Part shown: positions 16,748 through 28,330 of the stretch, piece by piece
Layout of the letters: the number at the start of each line of letters is the position of its first letter
Position numbering within the stretch: the stretch's first letter is position 1
Source: Hyphomicrobiaceae bacterium
GTDB lineage: Bacteria > Pseudomonadota > Alphaproteobacteria > Rhizobiales > Hyphomicrobiaceae
DNA: 64,000 bases
Assembly (NCBI GenBank): GCA_016793635.1
Contig: JAEUMD010000011.1
Span: 434,001 to 498,000, forward strand
Reading direction: 5' to 3'
Notes under the pieces: generated by a model
What the model was told of the DNA's origin: nothing
Database searches by the model: none
What the model saw: the letters and a program-made list of their open reading frames with translations, nothing else
Position numbers and translations under genes: made by a program

Positions 16748-19501
16748 GTGGCCGACAATACCGACGACGACAAGCCCGGCTCAGGCGAGCCGAGTGACAT
16801 CCGCCCGGTGATGATAACCGACGAGATGAAGCGCTCGTACCTCGAGTACGCGATGAGCGTGATCGTCTCGCGCGCCTTGCCCGACATCCGCGACGGCTTG
16901 AAGCCCGTTCACCGCCGCATTCTCTACACGATGGGCGAGATGGGGCTCGCCTGGAACAAGCCCTACAAGAAGTCCGCGCGCGTCGTCGGCGACGTGATGG
17001 GTAAGCTGCATCCTCACGGCGACAGCGCGATCTACGAGGCCCTCGTGCGCCTCGCGCAGGATTTCTCGATGAGCCTGCCGCTGATCGACGGCCAGGGCAA
17101 CTTCGGCTCCGTCGACGGCGACCCGGCAGCGGCCATGCGTTATACCGAGTGCCGCCTGAAGAAAGTCGCCGAGATGCTGCTCGACGACCTCGACAAGGAT
17201 ACGGTCGACTTCCAGGACAACTACGATGGTTCCGAGAGGGAGCCGACCGCGCTCCCCGCGAAGTTCCCGAACCTGCTCGTCAACGGCGCTGGCGGTATCG
17301 CCGTCGGCATGGCGACCAACATTCCGCCGCACAACCTCGGCGAGGTGATCGACGCCTGCCTCGCCCATCTCGACAATCCCGAGATCACCATCGACGAGCT
17401 GATAGAGTACGTGCCGGGGCCCGACTTTCCGACCGGCGGTCTGATCCTCGGCCGGTCCGGCATCCAGTCCGCCTATCACAAAGGGCGCGGCTCCATCCTG
17501 ATGCGGGCCCGCGTCGAGATCGAGGAGATCCGCAAGGACCGCCAGGCGCTCATCGTCACGGCGATCCCCTACCAGATCAACAAGCGCGTGCTGATCGAGA
17601 AGATCGCCGATCTCGTGCGCGAGAAACGCGTCGAAGGCATCTCCGACATTTGGGACGAGAGCAGCCGCGAGGGCATGCGCATCGTCATCGAATTGAAGCG
17701 CGACGCCGTGCCCGAAGTGGTGTTGAACCAGCTCTGGCGCTTCTCCGATCTGCAGACGACGTTCGGCGCCAACATGCTCGCGATCAACGGCGGGCGCCCC
17801 GAACAGCTCAATCTCAAGGACATGATCGAGGCGTTCACGGCCTTCCGCCAGGAGGTCGTGACACGGCGGACCAAGTTCCTCCTGAACAAGGCACGCGACC
17901 GCGCCCACGTTCTCGTCGGCCTCGCCATCGCCGTCGCCAACATCGACGAGGTGATCCGGCTGATCCGCACCTCGCCGACGCCGGCGGAGGCACGCGAAGC
18001 TCTGATGAGCCGCGACTGGCCGGCGCGCGACATGGCCCCCCTCATCGCGCTGATCGCCGATCCGCGCCACCGCCTGCAGGACGACGGCACCTATCGGCTC
18101 TCCGAGGAGCAGGCGCGCGCGATCCTCGATCTGCGCCTCCAGCGCCTCACCGCACTCGGCCGTGACGAGATCGGCGACGAGCTGAAGAAGATCGGCGACG
18201 AGATCACCGACTATCTCGAGATCCTGTCGTCACGCGCGCGCGTCATCGACATCGTCAAGGGCGAGCTGTCCAGCATCCGCAACGAGTTCGCGGTGCCGCG
18301 CCGCACCGAGATCATCGAGCTCGAGGGCGAGGTCGAGGACGAGGACCTGATCCAGCGCGAGGACATGGTCGTCACCGTCACGCACAAGGGCTACATCAAG
18401 CGCGTGCCGCTCTCGACCTACCGTGCGCAGCGCCGCGGCGGAAAGGGCCGTTCCGGCGCGACGACGCGGGACGAAGATTTCGTCACGCAGATGTTCGTCA
18501 CCTCGACGCACACGCCCGTACTGTTCTTCTCCTCGCGCGGCATGTGCTACCGGATGAAGGTGTGGCGGCTGCCAGCCGCGACTCCGCAGTCGGTCGGCAA
18601 GGCGCTCATCAACCTGCTGCCGCTCGAGCAGGGCGAGTCGATCACCACCATTCTGCCGCTTCCCGAGGACACAGCGACCTGGGGCAACCTGGAGCTGATG
18701 TTCGCAACGCGCTCGGGCAACGTACGCCGCAACTCCCTCGCCGACTTCGAGAGCATCAATCGCAACGGCAAGATCGCGATGAAGCTCGAGGAAGGCGACA
18801 GCATCGTCGAGGTCGCCATCTGCTCGGGCGCGGACGACGTGCTGCTGACGACGGCGCGCGGCCAGTGCATTCGCTTCGAGGTGGTGGACGTGCGCGTCTT
18901 CAAGGGACGCGATTCGACGGGCGTGCGTGGCATCCGCCTCGACGACGGCGATACCGTCATCTCGATGGCCATCCTCAAGCATCTAGAAGCGACTCCGGCC
19001 GAGCGCCTGGCGTTCCTGAAGCAGGCGGCCCAACAGCGCCGCAGCGAAGGCGGTGAGGGCGAGGAGCCGGCGGTGATCGACATCGCGGACGGAGAGGAGA
19101 ACGGAGACGGTGCGACGGAGCTCAGCCCCGAACGCTATCAGCAGATGGCTGCTGCTGAGCAGCACGTGCTGACCGTATCCGAGCGCGGCTTCGGCAAGCG
19201 TTCGTCGTCGTTCGAGTACCGCACCAGCGGTCGCGGCGGCAAAGGCATCGTCGCGATGGTCGTGAATGATCGCAACGGCCCGCTCGTCGCCTCGTTCCCG
19301 ATCTCGCACGGCGACCAGATCATGCTCGTGACGGACGCCGGCCAGTTGATCCGCTGCCCCGTGCACGATGTCCGCATCGCCGGACGCAACACGCAGGGCG
19401 TGCGCATCTTCAAGACCGACGCCGAGGAGCGTGTCGTTTCGGTGGAACGGATTTCGGAGCCCGCCGACGAGGAAAGCGAGAGCGAGCCGACCGCGGAATA
19501 G
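16748..19501 (+). CDS. gyrA: DNA gyrase subunit A
   Basis: A 917-residue GyrA, which with GyrB introduces negative supercoils into DNA. Translation starts with GTG at 16748 behind GAAAGG. The winged-helix and tower domains are intact. The catalytic tyrosine is in AMRYTEC (about residue 136). The quinolone-resistance region reads [11 protein letters not shown], so the serine of the classic position 83 is kept and Glu is found at the position of Asp87. The GyrA-box is QRRGGKGR at about 562-569, heading the C-terminal pinwheel. A Glu/Asp-rich insertion lies at about 760-800. The C terminus is acidic. The gene is followed by a strong hairpin. Confidence 0.98.
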   Translation: MADNTDDDKPGSGEPSDIRPVMITDEMKRSYLEYAMSVIVSRALPDIRDGLKPVHRRILYTMGEMGLAWNKPYKKSARVVGDVMGKLHPHGDSAIYEALVRLAQDFSMSLPLIDGQGNFGSVDGDPAAAMRYTECRLKKVAEMLLDDLDKDTVDFQDNYDGSEREPTALPAKFPNLLVNGAGGIAVGMATNIPPHNLGEVIDACLAHLDNPEITIDELIEYVPGPDFPTGGLILGRSGIQSAYHKGRGSILMRARVEIEEIRKDRQALIVTAIPYQINKRVLIEKIADLVREKRVEGISDIWDESSREGMRIVIELKRDAVPEVVLNQLWRFSDLQTTFGANMLAINGGRPEQLNLKDMIEAFTAFRQEVVTRRTKFLLNKARDRAHVLVGLAIAVANIDEVIRLIRTSPTPAEAREALMSRDWPARDMAPLIALIADPRHRLQDDGTYRLSEEQARAILDLRLQRLTALGRDEIGDELKKIGDEITDYLEILSSRARVIDIVKGELSSIRNEFAVPRRTEIIELEGEVEDEDLIQREDMVVTVTHKGYIKRVPLSTYRAQRRGGKGRSGATTRDEDFVTQMFVTSTHTPVLFFSSRGMCYRMKVWRLPAATPQSVGKALINLLPLEQGESITTILPLPEDTATWGNLELMFATRSGNVRRNSLADFESINRNGKIAMKLEEGDSIVEVAICSGADDVLLTTARGQCIRFEVVDVRVFKGRDSTGVRGIRLDDGDTVISMAILKHLEATPAERLAFLKQAAQQRRSEGGEGEEPAVIDIADGEENGDGATELSPERYQQMAAAEQHVLTVSERGFGKRSSSFEYRTSGRGGKGIVAMVVNDRNGPLVASFPISHGDQIMLVTDAGQLIRCPVHDVRIAGRNTQGVRIFKTDAEERVVSVERISEPADEESESEPTAE

Positions 19502-19535
19502 ACAAAATCCGCCCCGCGCTTTCGGCCAGACGAAC

Positions 19536-19568
19536 GAGAGGCCGGTTCCGCGAAGGAACCGGCCTCTT
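19536..19568 (+). terminator. gyrA terminator
   Basis: A 12-bp GC-rich perfect stem (19538-19549 with 19555-19566), five-base loop and T-containing tail, located 35 bases after the gyrA stop. It may also serve the convergent regulator gene. Confidence 0.8.
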
Positions 19569-19612
19569 GTGTCTATTCGGCTTGCATTCTGCCGGAGGCC
19601 GAGTTGCCCGCG

Positions 19613-20356
19613 TCAGGCGCGCAGGTCGCCGTGCAGGTCGCGGATGGCGTCGGCAAGGGGGGTCAACGCCGCGAGCGCCGACAGGCTCGGCGTATAGGCG
19701 CGACCGCGGCTCGCGGTGCCGAGCACGCCCGATTGGCGCAGGCGCGACATGATCCGACTCAGCGTATCGGCGTTGAGCGCCAGATAGTGCGCCATGTCCG
19801 TGCGCGAGAGCGGCATGTCGAACGTGCGCGAGCCCTCGTAGCCCGCCTCGCCGATGCGCAACGCGAGCTCGACCAGGAACGACGCGACGCGTTCTTCACC
19901 GGTCAGAGAGCCGACAGCCGCCAGATGCAACTGCCGGCGCGGCACTTGGCGTGCGAAATTCTGTTCGATCCAGCGCGCGATCTCAGGATGAGCCGCTGCC
20001 ATCGCATCGAGTTTGCGGCCGGCGATGCGGATGACCTCTGCGCGCGACGCGGCGATGAGGTTCATACCCGGCAGGTTCGGCGCGATGCGGGAGCGGATGA
20101 GGTCGCCCTTGTAGTAGATTTCGATCACCTGGCGCGCGTTGGGACGCGGCGTGGCATCCACCTCCAGCACACCCGCGGTGACGATATAGGCGAGGTCGTC
20201 ATCTCGCGCGTAGCCGAGACGCTGGCGCGGGCGCAGGCCGATCACGACTCCAGCGGTACCGAGGTCGGGCGGAATCGTCGGCGCGACGGTTTCGACCGTC
20301 CCGACAGCGATAGGCTTGCCCAGTTTGTCCATCAGTCCACGTGTTTGCTCGCGCAT
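19613..20356 (-). CDS. Crp/Fnr-family transcriptional regulator (FNR/FixK-like)
   Basis: A 247-residue regulator with an N-terminal cyclic-nucleotide-type beta-roll (about 20-125), a long dimer helix and a C-terminal winged helix (about 160-225). The recognition helix reads ADTLSRIMSRL. Ser and Arg match the FNR/FixK contacts, with Asp in place of the usual Glu, so binding to TTGA-type half-sites is expected. There are no cysteines at all, so it cannot carry an FNR iron-sulfur cluster. It resembles FixK proteins that act without direct oxygen sensing. The ATG at 20356 is preferred because the fold begins there; further upstream residues look spurious. It faces a FixK/FNR box 440 bases away. 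Confidence 0.85.
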   Translation of the reverse strand: MREQTRGLMDKLGKPIAVGTVETVAPTIPPDLGTAGVVIGLRPRQRLGYARDDDLAYIVTAGVLEVDATPRPNARQVIEIYYKGDLIRSRIAPNLPGMNLIAASRAEVIRIAGRKLDAMAAAHPEIARWIEQNFARQVPRRQLHLAAVGSLTGEERVASFLVELALRIGEAGYEGSRTFDMPLSRTDMAHYLALNADTLSRIMSRLRQSGVLGTASRGRAYTPSLSALAALTPLADAIRDLHGDLRA

Positions 20357-20992
20357 GTGGGACCCCCACTCCCAGGAGGCGGGGCGGCCGGCCGCCAAAA
20401 GTCGGCGCCTCCAGACCCGTCCACATTTCGCAAGCCGACATGGGTGGCCTTGATGGGCATCAACATTTGGACGAAGTGCGACAAGATTACCGCGCGGATT
20501 CAGATAACTCTGACGCAGGTCGGCGTTTGTCCCTGCATTTTGGGGGGCCTGCGGAGCTTTTTGAGTGATGCAGTCCGGGGGCAAGGCGTTTCGCCGGCGA
20601 TGCTGGTTTCGAATCACCTTGCATCCTGTTGCTGACGGTTTTCGCAAATAAGCGGCAGGGCGGGATCGCAAAGGCCGGCCACCAGCTCGATTCGGATACA
20701 GAAGATTCGATCAGGGCTTTTCTCCTGGGGCCTCATGTTTGTGCAGTGCGCAAGTCGGATATCGCTGTTCAACCAATCACTTCGAATAAGTTTGTTTGAT
20801 CTCGGTCAATATTTTCTGTGGCCAGCCTGCCACAAACGAAGGGCACTGCGACACGCCCTGATGGCGATCAGGTTGACAGCCCGCGAAAAGCTCGCGCCGC
20901 CCCTGAAGCCGTCTCACTAATGCTCCGGTAACGGGCTGGACGGCACGGCATGTGACGCACCGACCGGCGGAAAATACCGGGGGATTTCAGGT
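20357..20992. other. Divergent intergenic region between the FNR-like regulator and ompW
   Basis: A 636-base region with lower G+C than its surroundings in its second half. It holds the FixK/FNR box listed separately and the promoters of both flanking genes. No RNA gene or convincing small gene was seen. Confidence 0.6.
20796..20809. promoter_or_regulatory. FNR/FixK-type binding site upstream of ompW
   Basis: TTGATCTCGGTCAA is a full TTGA-N6-TCAA dyad. An activator at -41.5 would place the transcription start near 20844, about 150 bases before the ompW start. Divergently placed next to a regulator of the matching family. Confidence 0.75.
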
Positions 20993-21706
20993 ATGAAGAC
21001 GTTCAAGGCAATCGTCGCCAGCATGGCGATCTCTGGCGCCGCTCTGACCGGCGCAGTTTCCACCGCCGCCGCTGGCGACTACAACGGCGACTTCATGGTT
21101 CGCATCCAAGGCACGTACCTGAATACCGACGATGACATGAAGTCCGCCATCTCCACGGGTGCGGGCAACCTCACTGGCGCAGTTGACACCTACACCACGA
21201 ACTCGGTTCTTCCCACTGCGACCCTGACCTACTTCTTCAACAAAAACATTGCCGCCGAGTTGTTCTGCTGCTTCGCCAAGTCAACGGTGAAGATTGAGGG
21301 CGCGGTCAATGGCGAAGTTGGCGATACCTGGATGTTCCCGCCGATCGTAACCCTCCAGTATCATTTCACCGACATGGGACCTATCAAGCCGTATGTCGGC
21401 GTTGGTGCTCAGTGGATCCACTTCTTCTCTGAGGACACCGGTAAGAACGCGACCGGCGCCACCAGCATCAATATCGATGATGCGTTCGGCATCGCCCTCC
21501 AGGCCGGCGTCGATATCGAGATCGGCAGCGGTTGGTACCTGAACGCCGACGTAAAGAAATCCTTCCTCGACACACAGGTCACTCTAACCGGCACCCCGTT
21601 CGGCACGGTCCGGGTCGAGCACGATCTCGATCCGTGGATCTTCTCGGTTGGCGTCGGCTATCGCTTCAACCTGTTCGGACCGCGCTACACCGAGCCGTTG
21701 AAGTAA
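20993..21706 (+). CDS. ompW: OmpW-family outer membrane protein
   Basis: A 237-residue protein with a 27-residue signal peptide (ending STAAA) and the OmpW eight-stranded barrel pattern. Characteristic segments are FMVRIQGTYL, PTATLTYFFNKNIAAEL and IKPYVGVGAQW, with a terminal strand VGVGYRFNLFGPRY. OmpW proteins form narrow hydrophobic channels in the outer membrane. In enteric bacteria ompW is under FNR control, and here a perfect FNR/FixK dyad lies 184 bases upstream. The gene is monocistronic, with a strong terminator downstream. Confidence 0.93.
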   Translation: MKTFKAIVASMAISGAALTGAVSTAAAGDYNGDFMVRIQGTYLNTDDDMKSAISTGAGNLTGAVDTYTTNSVLPTATLTYFFNKNIAAELFCCFAKSTVKIEGAVNGEVGDTWMFPPIVTLQYHFTDMGPIKPYVGVGAQWIHFFSEDTGKNATGATSINIDDAFGIALQAGVDIEIGSGWYLNADVKKSFLDTQVTLTGTPFGTVRVEHDLDPWIFSVGVGYRFNLFGPRYTEPLK

Positions 21707-21740
21707 GTTTTTCACTGCGGAATTACGTCTACCTTCCCAG

Positions 21741-21770
21741 CGGCCCGGATCGTCTCCGGGCCGTTTTTTT
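21741..21770 (+). terminator. Rho-independent terminator of ompW
   Basis: A 9-bp stem (21741-21749 with 21755-21763), five-base loop, then seven Ts (21764-21770). A textbook intrinsic terminator 34 bases after the stop. Confidence 0.95.
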
Positions 21771-22105
21771 ATCAGCCCGCAGGTCGAGGAAGCGATCGGC
21801 AAAGAGCGACGCATATTGCGCGACACCTGTCCGGCATGCGCTGGCGTTCCTTGGCTGCTGAGCCCGCTGCACGGTCTACCAAGTTGACGATCGCGAATGC
21901 GCGATAGACACGTCCGGCGCACGCGCCGACTGCCCTTGGCCGCCGAGCCTGCTCCGCGGGCTTGGGCCGTGGAGATGCGGGCGAACGAGATAAGGCACCG
22001 CAAGTTGCAAACTCGAGAACGGGCGTCGAAGCCGACGCGTCGGATCGCCGGATGCCGCAGGAGAGACCGACGCGAGGGGGATGTGTTCTGGACCGCTCCG
22101 AGCAC
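21771..22105. other. Gap between ompW terminator and the thioredoxin-like gene
   Basis: About 335 bases with no supported gene, hairpin or repeat. Confidence 0.5.
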
Positions 22106-22741
22106 CTACCAGAGCGAGACGTCCTTGCCCTCGGCGCGCAGCTTCTCGCGATACTCATTCAGCCAATGCTGAAAATTTGGCTCGCTTTCGTAACCCTTCG
22201 TCTGCACGTAGACGAACGTGTTGAGGAAGTGGAACGGCTTCCAGTAGCCGAGCAGCCTCCATACCTCGGCATCCGCGCCGCTCTTACCCTCGGCCTCTTT
22301 CGGATCGTCGGTGAAGAACATCACCGTCGGCGTGAAGTTCACCTTCCAGCGCTGCGCGAGCTTCTTCTCCTCCATCTCCGTGCCGTCGAAGTCCTTCACC
22401 TTGCGCGAGCCATAGAGGTTCATTTGCAAGCAGAAGAAATTCTTCGCGATGTAGTCCGCGATCTCGGGCTTGGAGAGGTTGACCTTGTGCATCTCACCGC
22501 AATAGGGGCAGCCGCGCTGCTCCCAGAATATCGCCAGGCGTTTGCCCTTGGCCTTTGCGTCGGCAAGATCCTCGCGCAGGTCGAGAAACGTGTTCTCGAA
22601 CCAGGGTTGGAAGTGCAGCCCATCGTCGGTGAATTTGGTCGCCTCGTTGGCTTGCGACGTCAGCGCCGGGGCGGCCAGCGCCGCCGCGCCGATTACCGGC
22701 AGCAATAGCGCTTGGCGGCGGTCGATAGCGGGTCCGGTCAT
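22106..22741 (-). CDS. Exported thioredoxin-fold protein (SoxW-like)
   Basis: A 211-residue protein with an N-terminal export signal. It starts with DRRQALL, so a Tat-like twin-arginine signal is possible. The thioredoxin fold has its active-site motif EQRGCPYCGEM at about 72-82 (a CxxC), and cis-proline is seen in VNFTPTVMFF. SoxW-type proteins keep periplasmic partners reduced, for example in sulfur oxidation. No sox genes are nearby. The C terminus has an extra aromatic-rich helix (FHFLNTFVYVQTKGYE). Confidence 0.85.
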   Translation of the reverse strand: MTGPAIDRRQALLLPVIGAAALAAPALTSQANEATKFTDDGLHFQPWFENTFLDLREDLADAKAKGKRLAIFWEQRGCPYCGEMHKVNLSKPEIADYIAKNFFCLQMNLYGSRKVKDFDGTEMEEKKLAQRWKVNFTPTVMFFTDDPKEAEGKSGADAEVWRLLGYWKPFHFLNTFVYVQTKGYESEPNFQHWLNEYREKLRAEGKDVSLW

Positions 22742-22931
22742 TTCGCTTCCTCCTGGCGTCCGGCGGTCGGAGGGGGGCCGCGCCGGTATCGTTTGATTTT
22801 GTGACCGAGGCTATCATCGCGCCGCGCGCAAGCAACTCATTCCCGTTGCGGACGTCAGCCGCCGATTGCGAGCCTCCGCACGACGGCGCTACAGTTGCGC
22901 CGAATCCACCTGCCAACATCCCGGTTTCCAA

Positions 22932-23525
22932 ATGTCCAAGGCCAAGGCCGACCTCCGCACGGGCTTCTACTCCGGTTCCTTCGACCCGGTGACTCTCGGC
23001 CACGAGGACGTGATCGCGCGCGCGGCGCGCCTCGTCGACCGTCTGGTCATCGGCATCGGCGTGCATCCGGCCAAGAAGCCGATGTTCACGCCGCAAGAGC
23101 GAGTGGCCATGCTGGCGGAGGAAACCAAGCCGATCGCGGCGGCCACCGGCACCATCATCGAGATCACGACGTTCGACAATCTGGCCGTTGCGGCAGCCAC
23201 TGCGGCGGGCGCCAGTGTCATCTTCCGGGGCCTTCGCGACGGCACGGACTTCGATTACGAAATGCAGATGGCAGGCATGAACGGCGATATGGCGCCTGGC
23301 GTTGAAACGGTGTTCGTGGCGGCGAGCCCGGGCGTTCGGCACATCGCGGCGAACCTCGTGCGCCAGATCGCGCAGATGGGCGGCGATGTCAGCCGCTTTG
23401 TCTCGCCCGCGATCGCTGAACGACTGGCCACAAAAACCGGACTTGCGCCCGCTCCAGCCACTCAGACGGGCCCACGGTCGCAGTCCGCCAAGGCAGCGCC
23501 AACCCGAGCGCGCAAGGAGCGCTGA
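22932..23525 (+). CDS. coaD: Phosphopantetheine adenylyltransferase
   Basis: A 197-residue CoaD, which transfers AMP from ATP to 4'-phosphopantetheine in coenzyme A synthesis. The nucleotidyltransferase motif is [15 protein letters not shown] (about 13-27). The second ATP loop is seen near [15 protein letters not shown]. The last 35 residues are a Pro/Ala/Lys-rich extension absent in most CoaDs, which are about 160-170 residues long. The start was placed at the ATG preceding the nucleotide motif. The cyclophilin pair follows, an order common in this order of bacteria. Confidence 0.96.
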   Translation: MSKAKADLRTGFYSGSFDPVTLGHEDVIARAARLVDRLVIGIGVHPAKKPMFTPQERVAMLAEETKPIAAATGTIIEITTFDNLAVAAATAAGASVIFRGLRDGTDFDYEMQMAGMNGDMAPGVETVFVAASPGVRHIAANLVRQIAQMGGDVSRFVSPAIAERLATKTGLAPAPATQTGPRSQSAKAAPTRARKER

Positions 23526-23761
23526 ACACTGCATCCGCCGCACGCGCCTGCACCTGGATGGGCCTAGCTGATGGGCGGCTCCAATAGGCAGGTTGCGCAA
23601 CGGCCAATGCCTGACGCTCCCCGATTGGCTCCTACCCCCGCCCGGTCGCAGTTGCGCATTCGTCCTCAAATCGCCATAAGGACCGCGAACCTGACGCCGC
23701 GCACGCTGCCGGCTTGCGGCGCGCACCTCAATGGCATGCCCACAACGGACTGGATCAACCG

Positions 23762-24310
23762 ATGCGAATTCTGACGGCTCTCGTCCTCGCGTTTCTTACT
23801 CTCGTCCCTGCCGCCCGGGCCGCGCCCCCGGCTCTCGATCCTGAGAATACACTGGTGATTGAGCTGAAGACCGGCAAGGTGACCATCAAGCTTCGCCCCG
23901 ACCTCGCTCCCAAGCACGTCGAGCGCATCAAGAAGCTGGCGCGAGAGGGCTTCTATAACGGCATCGTGTTCCACCGCGTGATCACGGGCTTCATGGCCCA
24001 GACGGGCGACCCGACCGGCACCGGCACCGGCGGCTCCAAGTATCCCGATTTGCCGGCCGAATTCACCAACGCACCGTTCGAGCGCGGCACGGTCGGCGCC
24101 GCCCGATCCAACAGCCCGAACTCCGCCAACAGCCAATTCTTCATCTGCTTCACCCACACGCCCCATCTCAACGGCAAGTACACCGTCTGGGGCCAGGTGG
24201 TGGACGGCATGACCCACATCGACCAGGTCAAGAAGGGCGAGGGCGACGGCGGCGAGGTGCCGAACCCCGACAAGATGCTCAAGGTGTACGTGTTGGCCGA
24301 CCACAAGTAG
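23762..24310 (+). CDS. Exported cyclophilin-type peptidyl-prolyl isomerase
   Basis: A 182-residue cyclophilin with a signal peptide (MRILTALVLAFLTLVPAARA), so it acts in the periplasm. The catalytic core is present: FHRVITGFMAQTGDPTGTGTG, and NSANSQFFI as the substrate pocket. It catalyses cis-trans isomerisation of X-Pro bonds during protein folding. A second cyclophilin without a signal follows after 47 bases. They probably arose by tandem duplication and serve separate compartments. Confidence 0.95.
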   Translation: MRILTALVLAFLTLVPAARAAPPALDPENTLVIELKTGKVTIKLRPDLAPKHVERIKKLAREGFYNGIVFHRVITGFMAQTGDPTGTGTGGSKYPDLPAEFTNAPFERGTVGAARSNSPNSANSQFFICFTHTPHLNGKYTVWGQVVDGMTHIDQVKKGEGDGGEVPNPDKMLKVYVLADHK

Positions 24311-24357
24311 GCCACCCTCACCGCTTGACCGAGATCCGACAAACCGAGGAACCACAG

Positions 24358-24834
24358 ATGTCCGCCATCAAGGACCCCGAGAACACGCTCATCATCGAGA
24401 CCACCAAGGGCCGCGTCGTCATCGCGATGCGCCCCGACCTCGCTCCGCAGCACGTCGAGCGCATCAAGACGCTGGCGCGCGAGGGTTTCTACGACGGCAT
24501 CGTGTTCCATCGCGTGATCGACGGCTTCATGGCGCAGACCGGATGCCCGCAGGGCCGCGGCACAGGTGGCTCGAAGTATCCGAACCTGCCCGCCGAGTTC
24601 AACGCCGAGCCGCACGTGCGTGGCACCGCGTCGATGGCTCGCGCGCAGAGCCCCAACTCGGCCAACAGTCAGTTCTTCATCTGCTTCGACGACGCCGGCT
24701 TTCTCGACCGCCAGTATACCGTCTGGGGCAAGGTGATCGAAGGCATGGAGAACGTCGACAAGATCAAGCGCGGCGAGCCGGTGCAAAATCCCGACAAGAT
24801 GGTCTCGATGCGCGTCGCCGCCGACGTCAAATAG
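24358..24834 (+). CDS. Cytoplasmic cyclophilin-type peptidyl-prolyl isomerase
   Basis: A 158-residue cyclophilin with no signal peptide, closely related to the preceding gene (shared HVERIKTLAREGFYDGIVFHRV and NSANSQFFI segments). The start at 24358 aligns with the first core strand. It is the cytoplasmic partner of the exported enzyme and lies in the same plus-strand cluster. Confidence 0.95.
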   Translation: MSAIKDPENTLIIETTKGRVVIAMRPDLAPQHVERIKTLAREGFYDGIVFHRVIDGFMAQTGCPQGRGTGGSKYPNLPAEFNAEPHVRGTASMARAQSPNSANSQFFICFDDAGFLDRQYTVWGKVIEGMENVDKIKRGEPVQNPDKMVSMRVAADVK

Positions 24835-24903
24835 GCGCGACAGACCAAGGCAACCTGAATTCGCGAGGGGCACGGCCTCTCGCGTTTTCGTTTGGGGAGT
24901 AGC

Positions 24904-25284
24904 ATGAGTACATTCTCAAGCCGCTTGATCGTGCTCGTCGCAGGATTGCTTGGGGCCGCGGGCGTGGCCCTGGCTGCCGCGGCCGCGCACCGGGTCAATG
25001 ATCCCTCGCTCGCTACAGCATCGCAATTTCTGGTGATGCACGCGGCGGCGGCCCTCGCCGTGGTCGCCCTCGCAAGCCGCTGCACTCGTCCTCTCGCTTG
25101 GTCGATGGCAGCAGTGCTGATGCTGGCCGGCGCCGCACTCTTCGCGGGCGACATCGCGCTACGCGCGTTCACCGGCAACCGCCTCTTCCCGATGGCCGCT
25201 CCGACCGGCGGATCGACGATGATCGCCGCCTGGCTCGCCGTCACCGTCGCCGCCCTGCTCGAACTGCGCGACCGCGCGAGATAG
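24904..25284 (+). CDS. DUF423-like small membrane protein
   Basis: A 126-residue protein with four membrane segments (about 8-27, 42-59, 65-82, 98-119). Hydrophobic helices with a His in the first third (AAAAHRVNDPS) and the VMHAAAALAVVALA segment resemble the DUF423 family, a small inner-membrane family of unknown role. The ATG follows GGGGAG. It lies between the cyclophilins and queA. Confidence 0.65.
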   Translation: MSTFSSRLIVLVAGLLGAAGVALAAAAAHRVNDPSLATASQFLVMHAAAALAVVALASRCTRPLAWSMAAVLMLAGAALFAGDIALRAFTGNRLFPMAAPTGGSTMIAAWLAVTVAALLELRDRAR

Positions 25285-25338
25285 GCGCCGAGCGCGCCAT
25301 ACCGAGACCGCCCGCGCTCGGAAAGTGCGGAGGAGCCC

Positions 25339-26436
25339 ATGCGCACGGATATCTTCGACTTCGAATTGCCCGAGACGGCGATCGCGCTGCACCCCGCGAG
25401 CCCGCGCGACGCTGCACGCATGCTGGTTGTCCAACCCGGCGAAAGCCTCTCCGACCGCATCGTGCGTGATCTCCCCGACCTGCTCGCGCCCGGCGACGCT
25501 CTCGTCTTTAACGATACGCGGGTAATCCCGGCGGCCCTCACCGGCACGCGCACGCGCGGCGACGCGGTCGCCGGCATCGACGTGAATCTGATCGAGCGAC
25601 TCGACGAATGCCGATGGCGCGCCTTCGCCCGGCCCGCAAAACGTCTGAAGGTCGGTGACGTGATCCGCTTCGGAGACGAGGGCCGCGTCTGTTACGCGGA
25701 CCTGCTCGATGCCACCGTCGAAGCAAAGGAGGACGGCGGCCTCGTCACGTTGCGCTTCAATCTGCACGGCGGGTTCCTCGACGCCGCCATCGCGACACAC
25801 GGCGAGATGCCGCTGCCGCCCTATATTGCGCTGAAGCGCGCCCCCGACGAATCCGACCGCCAGAGCTATCAGACGATGTTCGCAGCACGCGACGGCGCGG
25901 TCGCGGCGCCGACGGCCGGTTTGCATTTCACGCCCGATCTCATCGCCCGTCTCGACGCCCGCGGCATCTCACGCCACACCGTCACGCTGCATGTCGGCGC
26001 GGGAACCTTCCTGCCCGTCAAGGTCGAGGATACGCGCGATCATGTCATGCATGTCGAGTGGGGCGAAGTCTCGGCTGAAACCGCACGAGCGCTGAACGCT
26101 GGGCGCGCGAGCGGCGGGCGCATCGTCGCCGTCGGCACCACGTCGTTGCGACTGCTCGAAAGCGCGGCGAGCGAGAGCGGCGAAATCCTGCCCTTCGCGG
26201 CGAGAACCGGCATCTTCATCACACCTGGATACCGCTTCAAGGCGGTCGACATGCTGATGACGAACTTCCATCTGCCACGCTCGACTCTGTTCATGCTCGT
26301 CTCCGCCTTCTCCGGTCTCGACACGATGAAGGCGGCCTACGCGCACGCACTCGGCGCGGGCTATCGCTTCTATTCCTACGGCGACACGTCGCTGCTCATG
26401 CGCGAGAAAAGCCACGTCGAGGCTTCGTGGAGTTGA
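25339..26436 (+). CDS. queA: S-adenosylmethionine:tRNA ribosyltransferase-isomerase
   Basis: A 365-residue QueA, which adds the epoxycyclopentane ring from SAM to preQ1 in tRNA during queuosine synthesis. Family signatures include the N-terminal [19 protein letters not shown] and [10 protein letters not shown], the core [22 protein letters not shown] (about 175-196) and [17 protein letters not shown] near the C terminus. The length is typical. It precedes tgt by 149 bases, so the two queuosine genes are neighbours as in many alphaproteobacteria. Confidence 0.97.
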   Translation: MRTDIFDFELPETAIALHPASPRDAARMLVVQPGESLSDRIVRDLPDLLAPGDALVFNDTRVIPAALTGTRTRGDAVAGIDVNLIERLDECRWRAFARPAKRLKVGDVIRFGDEGRVCYADLLDATVEAKEDGGLVTLRFNLHGGFLDAAIATHGEMPLPPYIALKRAPDESDRQSYQTMFAARDGAVAAPTAGLHFTPDLIARLDARGISRHTVTLHVGAGTFLPVKVEDTRDHVMHVEWGEVSAETARALNAGRASGGRIVAVGTTSLRLLESAASESGEILPFAARTGIFITPGYRFKAVDMLMTNFHLPRSTLFMLVSAFSGLDTMKAAYAHALGAGYRFYSYGDTSLLMREKSHVEASWS

Positions 26437-26585
26437 GCCCGAACGAGGCCCGGCTACCGCGCCGTCCGGCCGGTGGGGCTCTCGACAAGTCCACGATCTT
26501 CGGTCATGCAGCTTGACCTCCGACGAAATCGTGGAGCAGCGGCGGCTGCGGCGCGGCACACGTCCACCAGGAAACACATAAGAGC

Positions 26586-27749
<1,164 letters not shown>

Positions 27750-27908
27750 TGTGGCAACCGCTTGGTGCCACCCCGTGGCCGGACACGCCTGTCGTCCGAG
27801 GGTCGAACCACTACGCAAACAAGCTATAGAAATCGCCACGTCGAAATCCGGGTGCGATTCACGCTCTCGACGAACGTGCCAGCCGCGCTCGTCTCGACCG
27901 ATCGAGCC

Positions 27909-28220
27909 CTAGCCGCCCCCACGCTGGAACGCGAGATCGAAGCGTTGCAGGAATTCGACCGCGCTCGCTTCATCGAGCCCCGATACGTCGACGACGACGC
28001 GAGCCTGCGGCAACAGCAGCACTCCACCGAGCCGCTTCGCCGGCAAAGCGTTGAATGTGATCTCGACGCGGCCCTCACCCATGCGGATGACGGCACGACC
28101 ATCGCCGATCTCCGCCGCTTCACCCGCCAGCGCCACCACACTCTTCTCGAACTCGGCGCGCGACAGCGACATGAGCTTTTCGACGTGGATGGGGGCTGGC
28201 CCGGCGGCTGCGCTCGTCAT
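27909..28220 (-). CDS. Small hypothetical protein downstream of tgt
   Basis: A 103-residue protein convergent with tgt. It has no signal peptide or membrane segment. A helix (SLSRAEFEKSVVALAG) is followed by strands (GRAVIRMGEGRVEITFNAL, RVVVDVSGL) suggestive of a small alpha/beta fold. I do not recognise it. The start at 28220 follows a purine-rich stretch and excludes upstream residues that belong to the terminator region. Confidence 0.6.
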   Translation of the reverse strand: MTSAAAGPAPIHVEKLMSLSRAEFEKSVVALAGEAAEIGDGRAVIRMGEGRVEITFNALPAKRLGGVLLLPQARVVVDVSGLDEASAVEFLQRFDLAFQRGGG

Positions 28221-28276
28221 GTCTCTCGCTTCCCTGCTGGAGTCCGCTCGTCGCACGGCCAAGCGCCCCCGCCAAC

Positions 28277-28303
28277 AAAAAAGGGGCGGCAAAAGCCACC
28301 CCT
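28277..28303 (-). terminator. Terminator 2 of the membrane-HTH gene
   Basis: Read on the minus strand: an 8-bp stem with one G-U pair, a four-base loop, and then a run of six Ts. It is the second of two tandem terminators after the gene at 28379-29737. Confidence 0.85.
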
Positions 28304-28330
28304 GCATCACAATTTCGATAGGTCTCATAC

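Noticed and set aside
16781-18070. Long open frame antisense to gyrA (429 codons)
   Set aside because: It overlaps a certain gene in full and has the composition of a GC-rich shadow frame.
20590-20640. TTTCGAATC stretch resembling a tRNA T-arm
   Set aside because: No acceptor stem, anticodon arm or D-arm around it.
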